Of a stretch of DNA of 36,701 bases, positions 15,682 through 22,297 are shown in pieces. Each line of letters opens with the position of its first letter. Positions within the stretch are counted from its first letter, which is position 1. Both the position numbers and the translations under genes were made by a program. The notes under the pieces are model-generated. The model ran no database searches. It had not been told where the DNA came from and saw nothing but the letters and a program-made list of their open reading frames with translations. The stretch is from a virus, in the IMG/VR virus record IMGVR_UViG_3300030103_001938, positions 1 to 36,701 of that record; one strand, 5' to 3'.

Positions 15682-15901
15682 TTAATACAATGTTTCTTCT
15701 ATATCCTTTTAAACGCTTTAAATCTTTTCTTTGTTCTAATTTAGTAATCAAAACAGTTACCGAATTTTTACTTTTAAAATCCAACGCATCAGCCATTTCT
15801 TGATAAGTTGGATAATACTTGTTCTTTTTGACATATTTTTTAATGAAATTCAATAGTTTCATCATTAAAGGTGTCATAGGAATAGTTGTTTCACTTGCCA
15901 T
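15674..15901 (-). CDS. LexA DNA-binding-domain-like regulator without peptidase domain
   Basis: A 75-residue winged-helix protein. TPLMMKLLNFIKKYVKKNKY, then YPTYQEMADALDFKSK, NSVTVLITKLEQR and LKRLKGYRRNIVL follow the LexA N-terminal domain step by step, and the EM-ALD-SK-LIT-LE-R spacing is closest to alphaproteobacterial LexA as I remember it. LexA is normally about 200-240 residues with a Ser/Lys self-cleaving domain; here the protein stops after the DNA-binding domain. Two GTTC-N7-GTTC sites in the window are candidate targets. It sits in the early minus-strand unit. Confidence 0.7.
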   Translation of the reverse strand: MASETTIPMTPLMMKLLNFIKKYVKKNKYYPTYQEMADALDFKSKNSVTVLITKLEQRKDLKRLKGYRRNIVLNG

Positions 15902-16202
15902 TATTTTCTTCCATTTTAAGATTCCTATTCAATTCGTTATATCCATTTATGTCATCATAGGTATCTTTTTTATATTTTTTATTTGTAATTGAACGCCATA
16001 ATTTAACTAAAGTCATGCAAATACCAAAAATATTATTTGGGCAACGAACTTGATAACCATTAAAAGCCGATAAAATACTTTCTAACATGCCTTTAAAAGC
16101 ATAACTTGTAGAACTAAAACTACCATATTGTTCTTGTTTGGTTTTTAAAAGTTTTTCTAATTCTTTAGTTATTTCGTTTATATTTTTAATATTATTTGTC
16201 AT
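15891..16202 (-). CDS. MazG-like / DUF6378-type protein
   Basis: A 103-residue all-helical protein. KTKQEQYGSFSSTSYAFKGM, then FGICMTLVKLWR and KKDTYDDINGYNEL, fit the DUF6378 family, related to MazG-type nucleotide pyrophosphohydrolases; the acidic D80, D83 and D84 fit the metal site. Phage MazG-like enzymes are thought to adjust nucleotide or (p)ppGpp pools. It overlaps the LexA-like gene by 11 bases and the gene upstream by 11. Activity is inferred from family resemblance. Confidence 0.6.
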   Translation of the reverse strand: MTNNIKNINEITKELEKLLKTKQEQYGSFSSTSYAFKGMLESILSAFNGYQVRCPNNIFGICMTLVKLWRSITNKKYKKDTYDDINGYNELNRNLKMEENNGK

Positions 16203-16470
16203 AACCTAAATCATAATTAAGTTGTTCTTCATAACCCATATAATAATTGTTGTTTAAATCTTTACAATAATGGCCAAACACATGATAATTTTTATAAGTA
16301 GCATAAGTTAATGGTTCATATTGTTTATGATTTTCATTCTTTACAAATTTAACATTGTTATAAAATGCTTCTTCACAAGTTATAGGTCTTAATGTAAAGC
16401 CAATAGGGATCTTAACGGCAGCATAACTATCGCCAACAATTATTAACAAGTACAAAAAAAACACTTTCAC
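16192..16470 (-). CDS. small secreted (signal peptide) early protein
   Basis: A 92-residue protein starting with GTG at 16470 in a TAGTG overlap with the preceding gene. The N-terminus MKVFFLYLLIIVGDSYA fits a signal peptide with cleavage after SYA. The mature part has two cysteines (about residues 33 and 69), many Tyr and Asn residues, and no further membrane span, so it would be a periplasmic protein with one disulfide. No family recognised. An exported product in an early unit may act in exclusion of other phages or envelope change; that is a guess. Confidence 0.55.
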   Translation of the reverse strand: MKVFFLYLLIIVGDSYAAVKIPIGFTLRPITCEEAFYNNVKFVKNENHKQYEPLTYATYKNYHVFGHYCKDLNNNYYMGYEEQLNYDLGYDK

Positions 16471-16853
16471 TAAATATCAAAAGCATTACTTGGTTGTGAT
16501 TGTGTTTGTTGTTGTTCTTTTGGTTTTGGATCATTTTGATAACCGGCAATATTTGGACTATCCGATTGATCATTTAACCAACCTATTAAACTTTTTTCAT
16601 TAGGGGCTACTTCCGGTGCATGTAAATTACCGGTAAATTTATTATCATCACCTCTAAATAAAACACCTACTTGGGCAAAAATTCTTATGAATTTAGTACC
16701 TTTAGCAGAAGTTCCTTTACTTCCTAATATTGTTCCCTTTTCGCCGTTGGCTAACTTTGTGTTGCCGGAAAAATCTATTTTTACAGATTTTTCATGGTTT
16801 GGGTTATATGGAAACAGCACCCAGTCTTTTTGCTTACCAGCCTGATTTGACAT
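16470..16853 (-). CDS. probable DNA-metabolism protein beside the annealing gene (SSB-like position)
   Basis: A 127-residue protein. The start at 16853 has a GGAGGA ribosome site; an upstream in-frame ATG lies inside the annealing gene. It has a beta-rich core (KDWVLFPYNPNHEKSVKIDF, then KFIRIFAQVGVLFRGDDNKF and TGNLHAPEVAPNEKSLIGWL) and a disordered Gln/Pro/Ser-rich tail ending NAFDI. A flexible tail with a short acidic-hydrophobic tip is like ssDNA-binding proteins, and position next to the annealing protein agrees. An OB fold is not proven. Confidence 0.45.
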   Translation of the reverse strand: MSNQAGKQKDWVLFPYNPNHEKSVKIDFSGNTKLANGEKGTILGSKGTSAKGTKFIRIFAQVGVLFRGDDNKFTGNLHAPEVAPNEKSLIGWLNDQSDSPNIAGYQNDPKPKEQQQTQSQPSNAFDI

Positions 16854-17421
16854 TTTGTCCTCCGTTGTTTTTGATTGTATTAGCTTTGGTATCAAATACT
16901 TTCTTTATTCTTTCGTTATTAGTTTCCCATTTTGAATATAAAGCATTTAATTTTGTTTCAGTCTTTTGATTTTCAATTTGTTTTTCAATTGAATCATTGT
17001 TTGGTTTATTTTGATTTTTTAATGCGTTAGCTAATTCATCAGCCGAAGCAAATTCCGTACCATGCAGACCGAAACTTGCTAAACATCTTCCTAAACTTGA
17101 TGTAAAAGCATTTTCTAAAGCCGAAGTTCTATTAACAAAACTTGCATCTCTTTTTTCTTCTGCATGGCCGGTACTATAAGGAGCATCACCTATATACAAA
17201 GTCGTTTTAGTTATAACTTTTTTATCGTCTTGATAAATTAATTGTTCGTCTATTTTAGATTCTGGAAAAAATTTAAGTAAATGATTATGTCTTCTAGCAA
17301 CTGTTAAATAATCTTTACCCTTGAAATCAAGTTTTTCAACTTCAGCATCTAATTTTTCAATACATTCTTTTCTTCTATCTTTAAAAGAACCTTTACTTTT
17401 TTCTTCCGTCTTTTGTGTCAT
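16834..17421 (-). CDS. ERF-like single-strand annealing protein
   Basis: A 195-residue recombination protein. The start at 17421 follows AAAGGAAAC; the in-frame ATG at 17451 overlaps the upstream gene further and lacks it. Residues 37-52 (DYLTVARRHNHLLKFFP) and 98-135 (RTSALENAFTSSLGRCLASF, then GLHGTEFASADELANA) match the ERF/Rad52-like annealase motif of the ETSAIGRAL type. It would anneal ssDNA made by the exonuclease. The C-terminus is a charged coil. It lies between the coiled-coil gene and the SSB-like gene, and its end overlaps the latter's start by 20 bases. Confidence 0.65.
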   Translation of the reverse strand: MTQKTEEKSKGSFKDRRKECIEKLDAEVEKLDFKGKDYLTVARRHNHLLKFFPESKIDEQLIYQDDKKVITKTTLYIGDAPYSTGHAEEKRDASFVNRTSALENAFTSSLGRCLASFGLHGTEFASADELANALKNQNKPNNDSIEKQIENQKTETKLNALYSKWETNNERIKKVFDTKANTIKNNGGQNVKSGW

Positions 17422-17644
17422 GTTTCCTTTCATTTTCATTTTTTTGTTCAATATCCTTTAATGCTTTAGCATGTATATAACTTTGATTTTTAGCTTTATT
17501 TCTTTCCGATTGTTCTAAATCTTTAACTTTCTTTGTTAAATCGGTAATTTCTTGATCCCTTTGTCTTATCAAACTATCTTGTTTTTTAACTTGTTTTGTA
17601 AGATTACGATTTTGTGTTTGAAGTTTTGCTAGTTGCTCCAGCAT
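17393..17644 (-). CDS. coiled-coil early protein
   Basis: An 83-residue protein: residues 1-50 form a Leu/Gln heptad coiled coil (MLEQLAKLQTQNRNLTKQVK, LIRQRDQEITDLTKKVKDLE), the rest is Lys/Glu-rich. Ribosome site AAAGG lies seven bases before the ATG. Its start lies inside the out-of-frame tail of the nuclease N-terminal part, and its end overlaps the annealing gene. Function unknown; perhaps a partner of the recombination proteins. Confidence 0.55.
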   Translation of the reverse strand: MLEQLAKLQTQNRNLTKQVKKQDSLIRQRDQEITDLTKKVKDLEQSERNKAKNQSYIHAKALKDIEQKNENERKHDTKDGRKK

Positions 17645-17876
17645 TTGGTTTGCCTTTCATTATTTCATTTATAGTTAGTTTATGAACTATGATGTCTTGT
17701 AAAGCTCTACCTACAATTCCACCAAAGATCATTTTCATATTAGGGGGCTGCTTCTTCCTATCTTTTTCATCAAGAACGCAATAATTGTAAAACCATTGAT
17801 CCGTTGATTTAGTTAATTGAGAGGGAGAAAGATGATCTGCGGAGAAACAACCCCCCTCCTTTCTATGCTTCCACAT
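17604..17876 (-). CDS. N-terminal half of the PD-(D/E)XK exonuclease (split gene)
   Basis: About 90 residues from the ATG at 17876 (AGGT ribosome site); in-frame ATGs at 17897 and 17939 are possible. GCFSADHLSPSQLTKSTDQW, then FYNYC and FGGIVGRALQDIIVHKLT, is the usual N-terminus of RecB/Cas4-like phage exonucleases (LSPSQL...FY.Y...FG..v...l). After MKGKPNAG the frame runs out of the family into the start of the coiled-coil gene and stops. The catalytic D, ExK and QxxxY are absent here, but all sit in the 14281-14925 product. Together about 300 residues, a normal length. Alternatively a decayed gene. Confidence 0.65.
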   Translation of the reverse strand: MWKHRKEGGCFSADHLSPSQLTKSTDQWFYNYCVLDEKDRKKQPPNMKMIFGGIVGRALQDIIVHKLTINEIMKGKPNAGATSKTSNTKS

Positions 17877-17981
17877 CTTACCTATTTTAATTAACATTGA
17901 TTCGAAACCTAATACAAATCTTGTAAAAAAACAATACATAATTTCATTGATTTTAAAAATAATATTTTATAAATCTAGGTT
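17877..17981 (+). promoter_or_regulatory. divergent intergenic region between early units
   Basis: This AT-rich gap separates the minus-strand early unit (nuclease N-part outward) from the plus-strand metallopeptidase gene, so it should carry two promoters. On the plus strand TTGATT (17947-17952) and TATAAA (17968-17973) are 15 bases apart, a short spacer; the ATG at 17982 would then have almost no leader. No strong minus-strand promoter stands out, and there is no GTTC-N7-GTTC box here. Confidence 0.35.
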
Positions 17982-18281
17982 ATGGGTTTCCGATTCATTA
18001 AATATAAAAAAAAACGAATCAAAGTTTTATGGGAAAATTGCGGAGATTGTCATGCAATATTCTATCCGGATTCCCTTATTCTGCGAATCAATCCAAACTT
18101 GTCAAAACAAATGATGGCACAAACATTATTCCATGAACTTTGGCATATTATTTGTTGGGTAAATAAAATTAACATAAATAAAATCGGCGAAGAAAAAACA
18201 GCTCTTTTGGCCGAAGAATTTATTCCCATTTTAAAATCTAACAACAAGTTACGGAAATTGATTAATGAATATTTACGGTGA
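17982..18281 (+). CDS. ImmA/IrrE-like HExxH metallopeptidase
   Basis: A 99-residue protein with the zinc-peptidase motif AQTLFHELWHIICWV (H51, E52, H55) and an acidic helix downstream (GEEKTALLAEEFIPIL) that could give the third ligand. It resembles the DUF955/ImmA-IrrE family, whose known members cleave repressors of mobile elements, but it is a minimal core without an HTH. The early units of this phage encode XRE-like and LexA-like regulators, which are possible substrates; this is inference. It overlaps nothing upstream and is followed closely by a zinc-finger-like gene. Confidence 0.7.
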   Translation: MGFRFIKYKKKRIKVLWENCGDCHAIFYPDSLILRINPNLSKQMMAQTLFHELWHIICWVNKININKIGEEKTALLAEEFIPILKSNNKLRKLINEYLR

Positions 18282-18282
18282 T

Positions 18283-18486
18283 ATGAAATTTTGTAGTGTA
18301 CCTAGTTGTGATAACAAAGCTGATGTTGTTGAAAATCATAGGGATTACTGCGCTGAATGTTGGTGGAAAAGATTTTCCGGAACTAAAACATCGTTAAAAA
18401 AATATGAAAAAAATATGGTAAATGAAAAGGAGCTTGAAGATGAAAAAACAAGACAAGAAAATATTAAAAGGTTCAAAGAAATATAA
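18283..18486 (+). CDS. small zinc-finger-like protein
   Basis: About 67 residues from ATG at 18283 (an alternative at 18265 overlaps the previous gene). KFCSVPSCDNKADVVENHRD followed by YCAECWW has four Cys and one His in a zinc-ribbon-like arrangement; a charged helix follows (KKYEKNMVNEKELEDEKTRQ). Could bind DNA or a partner. It overlaps the methyltransferase gene by 47 bases. Confidence 0.5.
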   Translation: MKFCSVPSCDNKADVVENHRDYCAECWWKRFSGTKTSLKKYEKNMVNEKELEDEKTRQENIKRFKEI

Positions 18487-18997
18487 AATTATCTATGCCG
18501 ACCCACCCTGGTATTTTAAAAGTTATTCAAAAAAAGGTGAAGACCGTAACGCTACCAAACATTATTCTTGCATGGAATTTAACGATTTATTGGATCTTAA
18601 TATCAATGATATTGCTGATATGGATTGTTGTTTGTTTATGTGGGTTACTGATCCTTTTTTGGAAAAATCTTTTAAGCTACTTAAACAATGGGGATTTAAA
18701 TATAAAACAATCGCTTTTACATGGGCTAAAAAAAATAAAACAAATGATAATTTCTTTATGGGATTAGGTTATTGGACAAGGGCTAACCCTGAAATTTGTT
18801 TGTTAGCTACTAAAGGTAAGCCAAAAAGATTTTATAAAAATGTAAAACAATTAGTTATTGATAGTCGTAGGGAACATTCAAGAAAACCGGATATTATTAG
18901 AACTAACATTGTAAATCTTTGCGGCGATTTACCAAGAATTGAATTGTTTGCTAGGCAAAAGGTTCAAGGTTGGGATTGTTGGGGTAACGAAGTTTGA
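18440..18997 (+). CDS. MT-A70 family DNA adenine-N6 methyltransferase
   Basis: A 185-residue enzyme; the start at 18440 has a GGAG ribosome site. KIIYADPPWYF (DPPW at 21-24) is the catalytic motif of MT-A70 methyltransferases, and the order of DPPW, LFMWVTDPFLEKSFKLLKQW and GLGYWTRANPEICLLATKGK is diagnostic. It would methylate adenine in phage DNA, probably to escape restriction. Normal length for phage MT-A70 proteins. The following gene starts inside its stop codon region. Confidence 0.9.
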   Translation: MKKQDKKILKGSKKYKIIYADPPWYFKSYSKKGEDRNATKHYSCMEFNDLLDLNINDIADMDCCLFMWVTDPFLEKSFKLLKQWGFKYKTIAFTWAKKNKTNDNFFMGLGYWTRANPEICLLATKGKPKRFYKNVKQLVIDSRREHSRKPDIIRTNIVNLCGDLPRIELFARQKVQGWDCWGNEV

Positions 18998-19476
18998 TTG
19001 TCAAATTAGAACCTTACGAAATAGAAATGGCTACGCAAGTTGCTAATAAAAGATATGTTGAAAATATAAAAATGAAAAAAACTTTTGGGCATGGTTTTAA
19101 AGGTACGGAAGAAAAAACATTATCTTTAGGAATTATTGGGGCAATGGGCGAAGTTGCATATTGTAAAGGTAAAAATGTTTTTTTTAATGGTAGTTATACC
19201 GATACTTATAGCCGCTACGATAAAGCTGATGTTGGTAAGGATATTGAAATAAGAACACAACAAAGAAAACAAAACAATACTTTAATCATAAGGCCAATTG
19301 AAAAAAAAGGTAAATATGTTTTAATTACTTATGACGGCAACCACACATATACAATACAAGGTTGGTTTCCATATTTTACAAAGCTAGACGATAAATACCT
19401 TACGGACTTTGGCCTTGATAGACCTAAATGCTGGAGTATTCCAATAAAAGATTTATACAACATTAACGATTTATGA
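18994..19476 (+). CDS. PD-(D/E)XK-fold-like protein with TTG start, coupled to MT-A70 gene
   Basis: A 160-residue protein starting with TTG in a 4-base TTGA overlap. IIGAMGEVAYCKGK (E53), YDKADVGKDIEIRT (D79, E85) and LIIRPIEKKGKYVLITYDG, then YTIQGWFPYF, follow the restriction-endonuclease-like fold of conserved phage proteins; E-x-R stands where E-x-K is usual. It could be a nuclease or a DNA-sensing relative. Its link to the MT-A70 gene recalls a methyltransferase-nuclease pair, but no target is known. Confidence 0.55.
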   Translation: MIVKLEPYEIEMATQVANKRYVENIKMKKTFGHGFKGTEEKTLSLGIIGAMGEVAYCKGKNVFFNGSYTDTYSRYDKADVGKDIEIRTQQRKQNNTLIIRPIEKKGKYVLITYDGNHTYTIQGWFPYFTKLDDKYLTDFGLDRPKCWSIPIKDLYNINDL

Positions 19477-20138
19477 CGGACAAAATTAATTTTAAAATTT
19501 TTAAGCCATTCGGTTCTACATTAGCAAAAGCAACATTACCTTTAGAATTAATAAAAGATTTCAAAGAAGATTTAAAAAAAATAAGACAAGACAAACAAAA
19601 AAGAAAAGACCATGATTGGTCAAAAAGACTTGTTGGCCATGTTGCCGAAGAATATTTAATTTCGCCGGAAATAATGTTAAAATGGAAAAGAAAATTCTTT
19701 GACCCTATTATGGTTTCTTATACCAATGCACATTTCAGAGAAGAAACTGTAAAATCAATATTAATTAATTCAGCTTGGTATGTCATATCTAAACCCAACG
19801 ATTACAACCCAATTCATAGACATACGGAATACACAAAAAACAAAAATTATCATTTATCAAGCGTAGGTTACTTACAAATTCCGCAATCAATGATTCCTAC
19901 GGAAAATGCAAAAGAGCATAATGATTTTTCCGGTAATACAGAATTTGTAGAGGGTTCGGAGGGTATGTTCAATGATTCTAATTACAGGGTTATGCCAAAA
20001 GATATGGAGCGTACTTGGATTCTTTTTCCAAATAATCTTTCGCATCAAGTATATCCTTTTAATTCTTCAAACAAAGATGAAGAAAGAATTTCTTTTAGTT
20101 TTAATGCTACTATTAATTTTGAAGAAAATATAAACTAA
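19473..20138 (+). CDS. 2OG-Fe(II) oxygenase of phage type
   Basis: A 221-residue protein. SAWYVISKPNDYNPIHRHTE (H115, H117), VGYLQIP, then FPNNLSHQVYPF (H191) and ERISFSFN (R205) match the iron ligands and 2-oxoglutarate-binding Arg of the phage 2OG-FeII_Oxy_5 family. Substrate unknown; related phage enzymes are widespread in marine viruses. The ATG overlaps the previous stop (ATGA). It ends the plus-strand unit, facing the minus-strand unit with only 45 bases to the next called gene. Confidence 0.8.
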   Translation: MTDKINFKIFKPFGSTLAKATLPLELIKDFKEDLKKIRQDKQKRKDHDWSKRLVGHVAEEYLISPEIMLKWKRKFFDPIMVSYTNAHFREETVKSILINSAWYVISKPNDYNPIHRHTEYTKNKNYHLSSVGYLQIPQSMIPTENAKEHNDFSGNTEFVEGSEGMFNDSNYRVMPKDMERTWILFPNNLSHQVYPFNSSNKDEERISFSFNATINFEENIN

Positions 20139-20183
20139 TCATTGTTAGTTCTATTATTATAATTGCTTCTAACATAACTACCC

Positions 20184-20363
20184 TTACCCTTTTTCGGTTT
20201 TATTATTCGTAATTTGTAATATGCTTTTATCAAAGTCTTGGCAATAGGATTTCTTTTTAAATTTGTTTTCATAATGTTTATAAATAATACCTTTAGAAGA
20301 TAAAATATTTTTTAAGGTTAATCTTGCTACTTCTTTAATATCAATAGTTTGTTCAAGTTTCAT
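20184..20363 (-). CDS. small protein with probable C-terminal frameshift
   Basis: A 59-residue frame (MKLEQTIDIKEVARLTLKNI, then LSSKGIIYKHYENKFKKK) with an AAGG ribosome site, overlapping the methyltransferase gene by 11 bases. The zero-frame end (SYCQDFDKSILQITNNKTEK) looks unlike a real terminus. Skipping one A in the A-run near 20256 gives RNPIAKTLIKAYYKLRIIKP, then KKGKGSYVR and a stop at 20135, and closes the gap to the converging gene. So the true gene may be 20135-20363, with a frameshift here. Confidence 0.5.
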   Translation of the reverse strand: MKLEQTIDIKEVARLTLKNILSSKGIIYKHYENKFKKKSYCQDFDKSILQITNNKTEKG

Positions 20364-20973
20364 TTTTTAACCTTTCTTCTATAATAGGAATTATATCTTT
20401 ATTTATTTCAGAACCAACCCATCTTCTTTCATTTAACTTACAAGCTATCGCCGTTGTGCCGCTACCTAAAAAAGGATCATAAACAACTTCGCCAAGTTCG
20501 GTAAAACAATTTATATGCCTAGAACATATTTCAACCGGCATAGAATTTTTAAATCCGCTTGGTTTGATACAAAATATATCTTCTAAAATTCTTTTTGTTG
20601 GCGGTACTTTTCTTTTGTTTTGTGTAAAGGTAATTAAATGTTGATAAGGTAATTTATATAAATCTATATTAAAAGACTTTACCCAAATTTTATAACTATG
20701 GACTTCCCACCCTATACTTTGAAAAGCATCTATTACTTCTTTATGTTTGGTAATTACACCGCCGTTGCCTCTTCTATCGGTTATGCAAATAGTAACAAAG
20801 CCATTGATAGGATTAAAATTTTCAATATATCCTTTAATCCAAGTGTAATAACTTTCTTTTAATGAAAGCCCTATTTCGCTAAAGTCAGGCGGCGAAGTAA
20901 TAATATAATTATATTTAAACTTTTTATTTGTTAGGCGTTCAATACAATTTTCATGGTAGAATTTATTTATCAT
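20353..20973 (-). CDS. DNA methyltransferase (N6/N4 class) with SPPD instead of SPPY
   Basis: A 206-residue protein with a beta-class order: motif IV near the N-terminus (IITSPPDFSE, 27-30) and the S-adenosylmethionine motif DPFLGSGTT at 166-174, then RRWVGSEINKDIIPI. The aromatic residue after PP, which normally stacks on the flipped base, is Asp here. The size and other motifs are intact, so it may have altered chemistry, or be a group I have not met. It lies next to another methyltransferase gene. Confidence 0.8.
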   Translation of the reverse strand: MINKFYHENCIERLTNKKFKYNYIITSPPDFSEIGLSLKESYYTWIKGYIENFNPINGFVTICITDRRGNGGVITKHKEVIDAFQSIGWEVHSYKIWVKSFNIDLYKLPYQHLITFTQNKRKVPPTKRILEDIFCIKPSGFKNSMPVEICSRHINCFTELGEVVYDPFLGSGTTAIACKLNERRWVGSEINKDIIPIIEERLKNET

Positions 20974-21130
20974 TTTTTATATAATCTTTAGCTTCTTTTT
21001 CGGTTGCAAAAAACTTTTTTGTAAATACTTCCATATTTAAATGATTTAATAATTTACTTAATTTTATTTTTTTAATTCGTTTTGTTCCATGTAAAACCCT
21101 GTAAACATATAAATCTTTTTTAATTGTCAT
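20963..21130 (-). CDS. 55-residue basic protein between methyltransferase genes
   Basis: The product starts MTIKKDLYVYRVLHGTKRIK, continues KIKLSKLLNHLNMEVFTKKF and ends FATEKEAKDYIKNDK. It overlaps both neighbours (ATGA at 21127-21130; 11 bases into the downstream gene), the packing typical of this unit, and fills the 153-base gap. A small alpha/beta basic fold is likely. Function unknown. Confidence 0.55.
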   Translation of the reverse strand: MTIKKDLYVYRVLHGTKRIKKIKLSKLLNHLNMEVFTKKFFATEKEAKDYIKNDK

Positions 21131-22083
21131 ATCTTTTTAAAAACTAATACATTTTGATGTATTTTAACTACTTTTCTATTTTTCATTGCAGTATTTGCTC
21201 TAACACTAGCCGAACCAATGGCATTTAATAAGATAATTTCATTATAGAGCTTCATTCCACATTTTTTAAAAGCGTTGATTGTGTCCGGAACAAAGCCGTA
21301 ATAATATCCTTTTTTATCTCTAAATTCGCCCACAACAAAACAAGCTAATTCTCCTTGTTTTAATATCTTGCATGACTTTGCAATGATTGATTCGTATATT
21401 TCTAAAAATTGTGGGTATTCCATGTTGGAAATATCGTCTTGCATATCGCTATAAATTTCAAGATTACCATAAGGCGGACAACTAAAAATAAAATCAAATT
21501 CTTCCAATTGGTTACTTTGTACGCCGTCATTTAAATTATCTAAAATTTTATTTGAATCGCCTACAATCCATTTGGGCTTCTTTTCTTTATCTTCAAAAAT
21601 TTTGTTAGCTTGTTCAATGTTGCTTTCAACTTGTTCAGGGCGTAATTCAATACCGGTATAATCATGCCCCATAGTAGCCGCAACAATACCCCTAACCGAA
21701 CCCCCTGCGAATGGGTCTAATATCCTTGCATTTTCTTTACCGCTAAACCACAAATAGGCCAATTCACAAACAACAGGGTCAAATATACTATGTTCGCCAA
21801 CATCTAATATTCTTTGGGTAGATTCGGCCGGTTTCTTTCCGCTTCGTTCGGCTTGTCTATGCCTACCGGCAAAATGAGCTCCATCAACCTTTCGCCCTAG
21901 TTCGCTTTCAATCCCTAACGCTTTCCATTTATTTCTTCTTCTTTGCCATGTACCTTGCTTGGTATCAAATACCGAAAATGGCGGTTCTATGTATTTATCC
22001 CTTAATTCAAATTTTTTGGTAACTTCATTACCGAATAAATCAACTTGAATATTTTCTTCGGTTTGTTTAAAATCTTCCGCCAT
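21127..22083 (-). CDS. DNA methyltransferase (DPFAGG...CPPY type)
   Basis: A 318-residue enzyme. ARILDPFAGGSVRGIVAATM (motif I, 123-128) followed by YTGIELRPEQVE and FIFSCPPYGNLE (motif IV, 201-206) give a gamma/zeta-like order, with S-adenosylmethionine binding before catalysis. The N-terminal 110 residues (TWQRRRNKWKALGI, HFAGRHRQAERSGK) are a basic region that I recall as typical of phage and mobile-element methyltransferases of this type. The target base is probably adenine or cytosine N4. The start has AAAGGGTG. Protection of phage DNA is the likely role. Confidence 0.85.
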   Translation of the reverse strand: MAEDFKQTEENIQVDLFGNEVTKKFELRDKYIEPPFSVFDTKQGTWQRRRNKWKALGIESELGRKVDGAHFAGRHRQAERSGKKPAESTQRILDVGEHSIFDPVVCELAYLWFSGKENARILDPFAGGSVRGIVAATMGHDYTGIELRPEQVESNIEQANKIFEDKEKKPKWIVGDSNKILDNLNDGVQSNQLEEFDFIFSCPPYGNLEIYSDMQDDISNMEYPQFLEIYESIIAKSCKILKQGELACFVVGEFRDKKGYYYGFVPDTINAFKKCGMKLYNEIILLNAIGSASVRANTAMKNRKVVKIHQNVLVFKKI

Positions 22084-22294
22084 GTTTCACCCTTTCTTGA
22101 TAGGCCTTATCTTCTTCTTGTTGCTTCTTAATTTGTTCAATTTCTTCTTTCTTAATCCATTCCTTTAAATCTTTTAAAGGAACATAATCTTTAGCTTTTA
22201 AAATATATTCCCAATATTTAACGCCTTGAACTTCGGCATTTTTATTACAAATATTTTTTAATTCTTCCCAAAGTTTATCCCTTGCGTTTGGCAT
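22067..22294 (-). CDS. small charged early protein
   Basis: A 75-residue helical protein rich in Lys and Glu: ARDKLWEELKNICNKNAEVQ near the N-terminus and LKEWIKKEEIEQIKKQQEE as a charged C-terminal helix. It overlaps the methyltransferase gene by 17 bases and starts 4 bases after the upstream stop. No family recognised. Confidence 0.55.
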   Translation of the reverse strand: MPNARDKLWEELKNICNKNAEVQGVKYWEYILKAKDYVPLKDLKEWIKKEEIEQIKKQQEEDKAYQERVKHGGRF

Positions 22295-22297
22295 TAG

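Noticed and set aside
16134-16150. GTTCTTGTTTGGTTTT, similar to the SOS box
   Set aside because: The second half is GTTT rather than GTTC, and it lies inside the MazG-like coding region; probably chance.
17604-17644. Reading the split nuclease N-part as a simple sequencing frameshift
   Set aside because: The missing C-terminal part is not present in any frame directly downstream; it lies about 2.7 kb away behind its own strong ribosome site, so a local base error cannot explain it.
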